Shown here: one piece after another, positions 38,486-54,046 of the stretch
How the letters are laid out: each line of letters begins with the position of its first letter
Numbering within the stretch: position 1 is the stretch's first letter
Assembly (NCBI GenBank): GCA_021613535.1
Contig: CP075497.1
Coordinates: forward strand, 11,470,001 to 11,534,000
DNA: 64,000 nucleotides
Direction: 5' to 3'
Source: Adineta vaga
Lineage: Eukaryota; Rotifera
Notes under the pieces: generated by a model
What the model saw: only the letters and a program-made list of their open reading frames with translations
Database searches by the model: none
What the model was told of the DNA's origin: nothing
Translations under genes and position numbers: made by a program

Positions 38486-38712
38486 TTCGTTTTTTTCTTC
38501 CCAACCTGTTGTATATAATTGTACAGGTGTGAAAAACTTATGGCTTTTTATTATTATTCCTGTTAGCCTTCTTTATTTTCATTTTGAACCAATAATGTTT
38601 TATTCTATTTGTTTAAATGCTCTATATGTATTTTCTATTTTTATAATTATTGATAAAAAAAAGTAGATAAATTAATCGAATTCAAAGTGAAACAAATTAG
38701 ATTCAAAATTTG

Positions 38713-39873
38713 TTATTCCGAATCAGTAGGATTCAATCGATCACGATACATTTGTTTTAATTCTATCCAAAGTCTATAATAATCTGAAAAAGCATGATGA
38801 CCAAGATGGCGTCCAGTTGAACAAGTAAGAAGTGGTGAAATTCCAGGAGGAGGATTTTTCATAGTCGTATTTTTAATTAATCCAGCACATGTATCGACTG
38901 AACCTTGATAAAATCCGAAAGGAATAAGTTGACACGCAAAATTTAACCGTTGAGCAATAATTCCAGTAATATATACATCAGCAAAACGAAATGGGTGTTT
39001 ATCTTTTGAAGCCTCAGTAGTTAATGCAGATCTCGTTGCAGAATTAATCAAATAACCAAAGCCTAAATTGAAGATAATAGATTAAAGAAAAAGGTGAAAT
39101 CTAAAGGAAGAGATTTACAAACCAGAACAATAACCTGGATATAAATCTGGTGCATATTCTTCTCGACTAACATAGTACGGTGAGTGTGTCAAATTTCGTT
39201 CTGGACTTCCTGCTGAATATGCTAGACCAAACAAAAATTTCTTTCCATCATCTGTGCTTTTTGCAAGAAATAACGAATCAATTTGAGTACTATATAAATA
39301 TCGATTATAAACATCATCAGGATCAGTTTGAAGTTCTCGAATAATTTCATGTAAAAGAAGAACATTAACAAAAAGATCGTCTTCTGTTTTAAATATATAA
39401 GTTACATTTGAACAATATCGATCTAACCATTGGTAAGTATGAATTTCTTTTAATGTAAAATCATGATCTTTAGTAGTTAAATAGAGTATATCTTTTTCAT
39501 GGGTTGCTTCTTTTGTTACATCTTTATAGAAATTTCCGTGTGGATAATAGCCAAAAGCAAAAAGACGTCGAGAACGTACATCGAACATATTAGGCATTGA
39601 TCCCCATGTTTCACGAATAGCTTGTCGTTCAAGAAAGTTTCCACTAGCAGTAATTATAACGATAAGTAGATCGATTTGTTGAGAAGAACACAAATGAGTA
39701 TTTTCTATCAATGGTATTGAATTATTCAGAGCATGAAGATACGCATTTCTTTCTTCAATATCATCTTCGGTTAACATATGACGTTTCGATGAATAGAATA
39801 CATAATATATAATATAAATCAATAATGCGATACTCATAAGAACACATATTCGATCATTAGAAAGTTTTCGCAT
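38713..39873 (-). CDS. Glycosyltransferase family 31 (beta-1,3-galactosyltransferase type)
   Basis: This is a type II Golgi membrane enzyme that should transfer Gal or GlcNAc in beta-1,3 linkage. The ATG at 39873 gives MRKLSNDRICVLMSIALLIY, a short cytoplasmic end and signal anchor; the frame upstream has no further ATG. The family motifs are present in order: LIVIITASGNFLERQAIRET followed by WG, then KTEDDLFVNVLLLHEII (EDD as the metal-binding DxD equivalent), then YVSREEYAPDLYPGYCSG and, after a short intron at about 39053-39118, FGYLINS and ADVYITGIIAQRL (the E/ADVYxTG motif). Length (about 365 residues) is normal. The exact acceptor sugar cannot be told from sequence. The gene is convergent with H2A. 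Confidence 0.9.
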
Positions 39874-41652
39874 GATTATTGATGAAAATACCTTAGAATA
39901 ATGATGAAACTGTTTGAAATACAAATGATTGAGTAAACAGACGTTTGATTCGACAAGTAGAGTAGGGAGAAAAATCGAAAAATAAACTTCAACGTGGCAT
40001 TTTTCTTTTCGTTCGGGATTAAAGTGGCGTTTAGAAAATATTCAGTCAATTTTCGTCAATGTTATTTTTTATGTTAAATTTTATTCAAGAGTTGTAACTA
40101 ACCGAATTTATCTACTTCGAATGATTTGATTGTTTAACCTTGTAGTATAGGTTTTAGTTAATCAATCTTAAGATATCTCATATGTAAATATCCTGTAATA
40201 TGAAAAATATGTTTTGTTACCAAAGTTAAGATTGCATAGATCATTTGGTAGAGAAGGAAATTCTATCTTAAGTGACATATCCTATAACATGTTTTTGAAG
40301 AACGTTTCTGCTTACAAAATATTAAAAATTGCATTGAATGTTCTTTTCGGATCGATTCAATTTAAAAGAAATTATGTCAAAAGTGAATCTACTTTATTTT
40401 ACTATAATAATTTGTACATGAATTCTTCGATTTCATGTCTTGTATTCGAAATGTAGGTTAGTTATGGATGTAATCTAAACAAAAAACTAGTGAAAATATT
40501 TATGAGGATGTCGATATTAGTCTGGTCGATGGAAGTAAATAGAAAATCTTTAAAATCAAAGATTTTTATCCTATTATTGCCTTTCAATATTTTATACATA
40601 AACAATGTAACTTCATTCAATTATTGATACCAATTGAAAACGAATACAATTAGAATATTTTCATGCCATTGTCTGTATATAGAGATAGGATAGTTTTGTC
40701 CTTTGTCTTTTTATTTCAGTATATATTATACGCTAGTTTAGATAACAGAAAATGTTTTTCTTTATGGATAATAAAAACGATTTCCTTCAGTTGATCAGAC
40801 AAGCATAGCTAATTGATTCTAGTCTATATCAGCTGGTGTTTTACTACGTGTATTAGTTTTATCTTCTATATTCTCAAAACAATATGTCTCGACAAAAATT
40901 TATTGATGCTGAAATAGATTGTATTTTATTGATTAGGACTTCGATCAAAATAACTTCTCGAACCATCTAATTATGAAAAGAATCTTGCAATTTTGTAAAA
41001 TAATTATAAACATAACTAACGAGATCTTCATAGAAGTTCTACGTTCTGTTGTTTAGCTATATTCATACTAATCAATAACAATACATGGAGACTATTTTCT
41101 ATGTTCTATCTTATACCATAAACGTCGCTTCTCATCATGATAGATAAAGAAAATATATCTATGTAGGCGTGTATATAAGTAAGATTTTATGGTAGAATAT
41201 CTTCTTGTTGTTGTTATTCCGTATTTTTCTTTCTGTTGGTAAAAATGATTTGTCTGCTATATATACATACATGCATACATATGACTGTGTTCTGCCGATA
41301 CGTTCTTTTTGCATCGATGACGGCAGTAATATTCACAATAGGAAGAAAAGAAATGTATAACAGATCTTCTTTTTGGTCAACATTCATAGGAACTAACTTC
41401 CTTCTGTTTTATCCATATAGACATATATAGCCAGATGAAAGTAGAAAGAAGAGATTGCATCAATGCGAGAGAAAAGAAAAATCATGTATTGAGAAGATAA
41501 ACCGAACAAGCGTTCTTCGCCTTCGCTCTGTTCTGTTTGGTTTATTTCTACTAAATCTATTTTCTTTGTTTGTTTATTACATCTTCAGTTTGCTTAGATT
41601 TTTTTTGCTTTTCATCATTAACTAATCATATTTTAACAATAAAATTAAAGAT
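39874..41652. other. Intergenic region between head-to-head GT31 and Gln-rich genes
   Basis: About 1.8 kb without recognisable genes. Short frames (for example 40214-40456 and 41236-41430) have no motifs. The region is AT-rich and includes TACATACATGCATACATA-type sequence near 41261-41281. Confidence 0.45.
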
Positions 41653-44600
41653 ATGGCCACACACTACATTGAAAATGGAAGTAGTGGCAATCAATATTAT
41701 TTTGATTCAAATAGCAACCCTACTTCACAAACACAACGATCAACTCAAGATCGAACTTATTCATCGCCTATAGTATCGACAACAACAGTTGGTTCTTCAG
41801 AGTATTCATCTCAACCTGCTGGAGTTTCAGGCATACGTTCTCAACATCAACAAATAAGATCAGATCGAACTGCATACAATGAAAATGATCTTAATCAATT
41901 ACCACAACAACATCAATCAATAGCAGGTTTTAATAAAAGTGTACCTCAACAACAATATCAATCATCTCCATCATCTGTACCTCAAGTAAGAGCTACTGTA
42001 CGATCGGTTAACAGTCAAGAACAACACATTTCATCATCTAATCAATATCAGCAACAACCACAACAATATTATCAGCAGCAGCCACAACAACGACCACAAC
42101 AACAACAACAAACCCACACAAGCTATGAACAACAAGGTTCACCACAATCTCCTCAAATTTCACCACAACAACGACAACCTGCATATACCAACTATGAACA
42201 ACAAGGTGCACCTCAATCATCACAAATTTCTCCTCAACAACGGCACCAACAACATTCGCATATGAATTATGAGCAACAAGGTACACCTCAATCTCCACAG
42301 ATTGCTTCTCAACATCATCAATATCAACATGATTCTCGTCAACAACCAGGACAATCGACAAATGCTTCAAGCTATTATCAAACACCAGGTTCTAGTCAAT
42401 ATACACAAAAAGAATTAGAACAACGAACTGAAAGTCCATCACGAAGTCATGATCAACATGTGCAGGTACATACATAGTTCTGTCTTTCCATTCTTCTCTA
42501 TGGAAAATAATATAGCTGTTATCTTCAGTACATTAATGTACTAGAAATGTATACTAGTGCTGACAGATAAACTTGTTCATCATCATTCTTAGCTCTATAT
42601 ATCGATGTATCATTTTCCCTTACAAATAGATTAAACCATTGTAAACAACTAGACACTTTTATATAATATTTATCATTCTGTAACTCAATAGATTCATTTT
42701 CTTACATTTTATCATAGGGACAACATGTAACAGCTCGATCAATGTCAAGTAGTTCACATCAACAAAGTGATAGTACTAGTGGTTATCAACAACAACAGCA
42801 ATATTCAACTTCTCAATCATCTCCTCAACAAACTCAACAACAACAAGATCAACTTCAACAATACTACAATCAACTCACACCCGGTATGTATTATTATCAG
42901 TACATGTCTATCATTGTATTCATGCATACACACTACACACATATATATATATATAACTGACTTATATGATTACATAACTAAGACTGATGAAAAGTATTAT
43001 CAAGTATATAAACGCAGTCTAATTGTATTCCTAGAACAATATCAACAATTGTTACGTCAACAACAAATTCAACGACAACAACAAGATGAATTAAGACGAC
43101 AACAAATTGCTCAACAACAATATTATTTACAACAGCAACAAGAACAACAAAAACAACAACAACGTCCCGATCAGCAGTATCAACCAAATCGTCCAAATCA
43201 AGATTCTTATCGTTATGATGAACAACAACAACGACGAGTTCAACAAGTTTCATCCAATCAAGATCAACAATATCGTCAACCAGGTTTGATTTTTTTCTTA
43301 ACTACATCCATTGCATATCTTTTTATTGTTGAATATAGCTCAAGATCAATATGATCCATATCAACAACGACCACAACAAGTTCAAAGCAATGTTTCACCA
43401 AATACCAATCAAGATGCTTACCGTCAACAGCAACAGCATTATGGTTTGACTTGATTAAAATAATCTTCACTTCTTTTGTTAAACTATTCGTCGTTATTTT
43501 TCATTCAGATCAACAAAGCCAATTGGATGCTTATTACGAGCAACAACGTCGTGCTGCTACACAACCAGAATCGTCATCTTCAAATTATCAGCAAGAACAA
43601 TACCGCTCGACAGTATCTGGTGGACAACAACAACAACAAGAAGAAGGCGAGCCAGGTACAATTCTTTTTGTTCTTCTCTTTCTAAATGTACTCCAAAAGA
43701 TATCTAAAGATAGCAAAAAAGAATGTTTCCTCTGAGAGCTCTTACAGTAAAAAGTATATGTTTCTTGACATCAATTCATCGAACTCCCCCGATTGTGTTT
43801 TCATTCGATGCTTTTCTCGATGACAGACTACTATGCAGCTCAGTTGGCTCAACAACAAGAACGTGAACGTGCTGCTCAAATCGAAGCAGCACAACTTCAA
43901 CAAGCATTACAAAGAGCCCAACAACTACAACAACAACAACAACAGCAAATGCAAATTATCGAAGCTCAAAAACCAGTAGCACCTGTTGGAATTCGAGTGT
44001 GTGGTTTTTATTTTTTATATCCATTGCTTAAAAATTGAATTTCCTTGATTTAGGGTTTAATGAATAAATTTACTGGACCAACAAAAGTTCCAACATTTGA
44101 ACCTAAACAAAAAACAACGTCAACACGACATTTCTCAAGTTCGAGTTATTCATCAACAAGTGGAACTGGTCATACTACATCAACAACGAATCGAGCATCA
44201 TCAACATATGCAATGACATATTCAGCATTACCTAAACCTCAAGAACCACCTGTAAATAGTGCTGAATATTATCAATTAATGCAACAAGGAGCGATCAGTA
44301 ATACACCATCAAATATTCAACAATCAGCTGCTCCACCACATATTCAAGGTCCTGCACCTGGTTTTGGTGCATTACGTGATCGTTTCAAAACAGGCTCATT
44401 TTCAGAAGGTACAAATTCATCTCAAGATACACGTCGACAAAATCAATCAAGCACAAGTAATACTGGATTATCATCATTACGTGATCATTATTTGAATCGT
44501 GCTCAAGAATCACTACAAACTCAAGAAGAATCATTTTCACAACGAGTTCAACAAGTATCTCGATCAATTGTTGGTGGAGATCAATCACAATCACAACCAC

Positions 44601-44845
44601 CACCACCACCACCACAACAACAACAACAACAACAACAGAATCAATTACCTCCTGCACCACCATCAACACCGCAAGTTTCTCAAGAGGAAGAAATACCAGT
44701 ACAAACTCTAAGTATTGATGATCAACCAGCATCATCTGAAGGTGCTGTAGCAGATGGCAGTTCATTGTCAGGTGCATCATCTCTTGAAAATGATTCTACT
44801 CAGACGACAATAATTGCTCCATTAGTCGAAGAATCTTCAACTTAA
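41653..44845 (+). CDS. Gln-rich intrinsically disordered protein
   Basis: I do not recognise the family. Seven exons, nearly all joined in phase 1, encode roughly 700 residues. The N-terminus (MATHYIENGSSGNQYYFDSN) is followed by long Gln-rich and Ser/Tyr-rich sequence, including a tandem repeat at about 42112-42320 whose unit starts YEQQG. Exons 3-6 are dominated by Gln with Arg and Tyr, prion-like in composition, and one has a Glu/Arg/Ala/Gln helix (QQERERAAQIEAAQLQQAL). The C-terminal exon is less repetitive: NKFTGPTKVPTFEPKQKTT, then two related segments, GFGALRDRFKTGSF and GLSSLRDHYLNRAQES, then a Pro/Gln tract and an acidic end. It could be a scaffold or condensate-forming protein; this is inference from composition. 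The first intron (about 250 bases) is long for this window. Confidence 0.7.
42112..42320 (+). repeat. Imperfect coding tandem repeat (three units, YEQQG...SPQISPQQ)
   Basis: Three successive units of about 22-25 codons start with YEQQG[S/A/T]PQS and continue [P/S]QI[S/A][P/S]Q. The DNA copies have diverged at synonymous and some replacement sites, so this is an old protein-level repeat within the Gln-rich gene. Confidence 0.8.
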
Positions 44846-45639
44846 TTCTCGTTTGTTTATTACTATACTAACATTTTAACGATCATTGACGATGTTCTTT
44901 CTATTACCCACCCTAACATTTGACAGACAATGGATACTATAATACACACGTGTGTTTAATAATGAAAGGAATAACAGACTGTTTGTTTATGTAAGTCGTT
45001 TGTTCAGCTTTTTAGCTCAATGATGTTGTGCATCACCACATATGTCCTTTTCTTCTTCTTCTTTTCATTCAATTTGACCTATTTTTCTTTACTAACCTTC
45101 CCAGAAATATGCATGTGTGCGTGTGTGAATATGCGTATCAAACGTTCTTCTACTAGTTTTTTGTTTGCTTATTTCATCAAAATAAATTTCAACTTTTATT
45201 CATTGATATTTGAGTGAAAAATAAACTATTTTATTGATCAAAAGATGATAAATAGCAAAATCAAATTGTCAACAAATATGTAGACGGATCATCAAGTTAG
45301 AATATATAGTATACACAGGAACCTGATTTTTATGTTACTCAATTACTAACGACATCTATATATATATTCGAAAACATGAATATACATTCTTTTAATGTTA
45401 CATTTACTGATAAATTGATCTAAATAAATTAAAATTTATTTACTTTTTTTTCGTTATTACCATCTATCATTAACATAAAATAGTATACGTTAAATGTGTA
45501 ACCTATCCAAATCAACATATTGAAAGTCCATTTTGTAATTTGTATTTGTACTTGTACTTGCGTTGTGTTGTGTTGTGTAAAAGCAAAGTAATTGCATACA
45601 TATACATCAAACGAAACGTTCTTTTTAGATAAAGACGTA
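44846..45639. other. Intergenic region upstream of DHX8
   Basis: About 790 bases. It holds the 3'UTR of the Gln-rich gene (AATAAACT near 45221 is a candidate polyadenylation signal) and a GTTGTGTTGTGTTGTG repeat near 45562-45577 shortly before the DHX8 start. No coding exon is seen. Confidence 0.45.
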
Positions 45640-50062
<4,423 letters not shown>

Positions 50063-50225
50063 ATATAAATCATATCTTTATATTTGTTTTTCTCGTTGTG
50101 TAAATTCAGAAATTAATATGATTGTTCATGTTTATTTATAGAGAACAAAAAGAAATGAAAGATCATTTATTCCAATAAAATCTAACATGATATCTATACG
50201 ATATAATTGAAAGATATGTACAATT

Positions 50226-50840
50226 CTATGAATGTTGGAGAGAATTTGTTTTGAGAAAATGTCGTCGACGATAACATTCGTCCAGTTTTGATAGATCAAA
50301 TCGTTGTGGATCGGAACGAATAAAAGTAACTGCTGCTTGTATTAAATGATAAACAGTTTCTTCAAGATGATCATCACGAGTAGCATGAACGGAAAAATAT
50401 TGAAGAATGGATAAAAAATTTACATAAGTCGAATCATCGTCTTTGCCAGTTATTAGATCAGTCACAAGTTGACTTAGTTTTGAAAGATCAATGTCATTTG
50501 ATGATGATCGTTTCAATGCTTCATTGCTTACGTTTTCATTATTGATTGCCTTTGATTTCTTAAAGAAATCACTCTTCGTTTGTTCATGTTTACGTTCAAG
50601 TGAACGAATACTTTGAGGAAATTTATCTGCTGTGCTGCTAGACACTTTCATATCAAACCAATCATCAGCTTCACATTGCCAACTAGCTACTGATATTTTA
50701 GAATCATTTGTATCTGATTTCATCGTTGATTGTGCTAGACCACGAGGACTATCCAGAAGTGGTAATGGCACGGGAACTTTTGAAGAAGGTGCATTAGACC
50801 CATTCTTGTTTGAATTATTTTTATTACGTGATTTAGGCAT
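50226..50840 (-). CDS. Uncharacterised Ser/Lys/Asp-rich protein
   Basis: I do not recognise the family. A single open frame of 204 residues starts MPKSRNKNNSNKNGSNAPSS at 50840 and ends FLKTNSLQHS at 50226. The first half is disordered and polar, with a WQCEADDWFDMKVSSST segment that could be a short linear motif. The second half looks folded and helical (DIDLSKLSQLVTDLITGKDD, FLSILQYFSVHATRDDHLEE, TVYHLIQAAVTFIRSDPQRF, DLSKLDECYRRRHF). Length, codon use and the absence of stops argue for a real gene. It lies tail-to-tail with DHX8, leaving only about 160 bases between the stops. The upstream ATG-containing frame at 50950 is in another frame and is not needed. Confidence 0.7.
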   Translation of the reverse strand: MPKSRNKNNSNKNGSNAPSSKVPVPLPLLDSPRGLAQSTMKSDTNDSKISVASWQCEADDWFDMKVSSSTADKFPQSIRSLERKHEQTKSDFFKKSKAINNENVSNEALKRSSSNDIDLSKLSQLVTDLITGKDDDSTYVNFLSILQYFSVHATRDDHLEETVYHLIQAAVTFIRSDPQRFDLSKLDECYRRRHFLKTNSLQHS

Positions 50841-51202
50841 TTCACTATAACCAAATGATTTACATCTAAAAAGAAATTCGAATTAACACATTTGTTCTGT
50901 ATTCTGACTATGTATTTCAGTGATTTCTGTGACGAATCTTTTCTTGTCAAAGATGAACCAAAAGTAAGAATGAATATCGAGCAAAGATCGATTCTTGATT
51001 TTTATTTCAATGATAATCTGTTCTTTCAAACACGCACATACAACGATCAGATGAACAGAAAGAAAAGAAAACAAGCCAATGACAGAACACCAGTAAATAA
51101 ACAAAGAAGAATGAATTTCTTTACACAACACAAGAAACACGCATAGACGACTCTAGGACACAACGAAAACAAAGAAAAACAAATAACGTGCATTGTAAAG
51201 AT
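50841..51202. other. Intergenic region between two minus-strand genes
   Basis: About 360 bases that should carry the SR gene 3'UTR and the promoter of the gene at 50226-50840. Frames on both strands are present but lack motifs. Confidence 0.4.
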
Positions 51203-52687
51203 CTAGTCTTCATCATTGTTTTTCATGTCAGCATCATCAGGTGGTGGTGATGAACGACTTTCATCATTTTCATCTTGATCAATTTTTTCATTATTCGATT
51301 TATCATTATCAAGTTTATTTCCATCTTTTTTCTCATCATTATCATCTTTCGATGGCGAACGTGAAGAACGTTCACGACGAGACTTTTCTACGGGCGATGA
51401 TGAACGATCACGTGATGAACTAAAAGAAAACATCGTATAATTTTCAGAATTATTTTATGACACTTACCTTCGTTGTCGAGAGCGTCTAGAAAACAATAAC
51501 AGACGAGACAATATAGATATAGATTCTGGAAAGAATAAAAAACTTACTTTTTTTCGCCAGCTGGCGATCGACTGGATGATGAACGACGTTTACGTTTACT
51601 TTCTTTTTTCGAATGTGAACGTGATCGTGAACGACGATGATGTTTTCGGGATCGACGTTCTTCACGTGATGATGAACGGGATCTAAATAAAAACAAAATC
51701 ATTATATTCTGAAGTCTTAGTAGGAATATACATTACCGTGAACGACTTGGTGAGCGGCGTCGTTCGCGTCGACTTCCTCGTCGATCATCGTCATGATCTC
51801 GTTTTGAATCTGGTGACCTATTACATTGAAATAAAATGATTATTTTCTCTCATTATCTATTTTTATCTCTATTGACAACAAAGGAAGAAAAACCAATATA
51901 TCTGTTTGGTACAAAAAAAAGAAGATGTTCATGCCACTGCACAATGTCCGTCAAAGATGTTTTGTTTTAAATAAAAAATACTCACTGGTTGAAGAGAAGA
52001 AGACACAAAGAAGAAGTGCAGATTTAAAGATCAGCTGGCTGAAAAGTATCTGTAGGAATGCCGCTGTATACATATGGAGAAATACGATCAGAATAGTAGA
52101 TGAACATGAACAACTGAGATGATGATCATGGATGAACATAGACAGCAACAACGCTGAACAATAGGAGATAAATAAATGCGATTAGCAAAATGAAAAATCA
52201 GATCTTGGTCTTTTGAAATTTATCAAGGAAGCAAAAGATATGAAAGTGAAAAGAATAAAATCAAACGTTTTTTTTTTCTTCTTTCCTATCATTTAGAATC
52301 ACTTACCGATAGCCTGGTGATCGTTGTCGTAAATAACCACGACCAAATGATGCGCCTTTTTTGTTTCCAGTTGGTCGAGCATGTTCTACACGAACTCGAC
52401 GTCCACAAATCGTTCTAAAATAGACGAAAATAAAAATATTGTTTATAGAAAAAGATATGAAAAATATCTTACCGGCCATCGAGTTCTTCAACAGCACGTT
52501 CGGCATCTTCAGCATGTTTATAAACAATAAAAGCAAAACCGGGTGGATTGCGTGCAACCCAACAATCCACAAGTGGACCGAAAGAATCGAATTCTTTTTC
52601 TAATTCAAATTTATTCGTTCGACTTCCTAAATCTCCACAAAATACTCGATATCCACCAAAATTTCTATCAAATTGTGGTCCACCCAT
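51203..52687 (-). CDS. SRSF3: SR splicing factor, SRSF3/SRSF7 type
   Basis: This is a nuclear splicing regulator. The start MGGPQFDRNFGGYRVFCGDL lies at 52687. The single RRM reads RVFCGDLGSRTNKFELEKEF (RNP2-like start), WVARNPPGFAFIVYKHAEDA (RNP1 region) and AVEELDGRTICGRRVRVEHA, a close match to SRSF3/7. There is no CCHC zinc knuckle, so it is more like SRSF3 than SRSF7. RS repeats follow over several exons (RRSPSRSRSRSSSREERRSR, KHHRRSRSRSHSKKESKRKR), and the protein ends in an acidic tail (PPPDDADMKNNDED) rather than in RS dipeptides. The intron at 51818-52306 is 489 bases, about eight times the local norm. The stop is at 51203-51205. Confidence 0.92.
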
Positions 52688-53064
52688 CTTTAATTAATTT
52701 CTTTTTTTTCTAACGAATGAATCTTTCACAACTTGTGCCGTTCGTTTTCTGATGAAAGAATATTCTAAAAGAAAAGAAAAAATGTATGACATTGATGTAT
52801 ATATTACTCATTGAGAAATGAAACGAATGAAATAATGTTTTTCTCCTGTTAGACTAAATAGACATATTCTTTCTCCATCCGTCCGTCCGTTTGTGAAATG
52901 AAAGCATTTTCTTAAGTTAGTTATGCATTTACTAACCGTTAGTATTCATTCGTTTGACAAAGAACCAATCAGTATTTTTGTTGTTACAAACAGACATAAG
53001 ATAATACAAAATAGAAGAAATAAGTCTAGCGTATCAATAGCAACGTCTTTTGAAACTTTCATAG
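52688..53064. other. Divergent promoter region between the SR factor and TAF12
   Basis: About 380 bases shared by two head-to-head genes of RNA metabolism. It contains a CCGTCCGTCCGTTTG direct repeat near 52878-52892. No coding exon is seen. Confidence 0.5.
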
Positions 53065-53733
53065 ATGGCTTATCGAAATGAAAATGGTTTTGTTCGAACA
53101 GGAAATACAACGACTACTGCAAACACGGGCGGAACAACTACAAATGATACTGATAGATCTGTAAGTTATGAAATAATCTTTTTTTGTTATGTCTTTGACT
53201 TCTAACTTTCATTCAAAGCTTTTGGATAAACGTGCGATACATGAATTAATCAAAGATGTAGATCCATTGATGCAAATTGATGAAGAAGTCGAAGATGTAT
53301 GGATATTTTGAAGAATAGAATATGAAAAAAAATTAGATTTGTCTCTCTCTAGATGTTAGTTCAAATAGCAGAAGAATTTGTTGATTCAACATTACTCGCT
53401 TCTTGTCAAAATGCAAAACATAGAAAATCAAATACAGTTGAAACTAAAGATGTTCAACTTTATCTTGGTAAAAGAGAAGAAGATCTTTTTTTTCTATATA
53501 TAAGATTCTCTTTTTTTTTAGAACGAACGTACAGTATGTGGGTTCCAGGTTTTGGTACAGAAGATCCAAAACAATATAAGAAATTTTTAACAAATGATAC
53601 ATTAAAAGCAGTAAATAGCTTGAAATAGAAAATTAACAATCGATCTACTATTCTGTTTTAGTCATTAAAAACACCCTATATATCGTCAACAACGAATCCA
53701 AAAACATCCACTTCCAAACAACAACCGTCCTAA
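53065..53733 (+). CDS. TAF12: Transcription initiation factor TFIID subunit 12 (TAF12)
   Basis: TAF12 is a histone-fold subunit of TFIID and SAGA that pairs with TAF4. The start MAYRNENGFVRTGNTTTT is at 53065. The histone fold spans four exons and matches the family closely: LLDKRAIHELIKDVDPLMQI, DEEVEDMLVQIAEEFVDSTL, LASCQNAKHRKSNTVETKDV, QLYLERTYSMWVPGFG. Introns are short and in phase. For the end, splicing from about 53614 to a last exon (53663-53733) gives LKAS then LKTPYISSTTNPKTSTSKQQ and a stop at 53731-53733; without that splice the frame stops at 53628 after VNSLK. I prefer the spliced form because the downstream frame is coding-like and the GT and AG sites are good. Confidence 0.92.
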
Positions 53734-54046
53734 TCAAGTTAATCACGGAAATACACATATCTTTTTCACTTTCCAGTGTTTATATTGTTAAGAATGAAAT
53801 AAAATCATGTATATATATACATATATTCTAGATAAAATTCATCTTCTTTTGTTTTCTTTAAAATCTTCGTTTGTACAAGACTCTGGATAAAAATAAGAAA
53901 GAAAGAAATCGCACCATCTGTTATCATATATATCTCTGTATCTGGGAAAGAGAAAAACAGTTAACAACAGCTGTCGTTATTTTCAAATGTGTAATGAAAA
54001 ACATCGGATTTTTTTTTCGTTGTAATTCTAGATAATTTATTTGTCA
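53734..54046. other. Intergenic region between TAF12 and the ZIP transporter
   Basis: About 310 bases with a likely TAF12 polyadenylation signal (AATAAAATC near 53799) and ATATATATACATATAT sequence at about 53810-53827. Nothing else is seen. Confidence 0.5.

Noticed and set aside
40214-40456. An 80-codon plus-strand frame between the GT31 and Gln-rich genes
   Set aside because: No family motif, AT-rich codon pattern like surrounding noncoding DNA, and no neighbouring exons that extend it.
42038-42385. Minus-strand open frame rich in Val inside the Gln-rich gene
   Set aside because: It is the antisense shadow of CAA/CAG codons, which read as Val/Leu-rich on the other strand. The same holds for 42978-43253 and 44385-44780.
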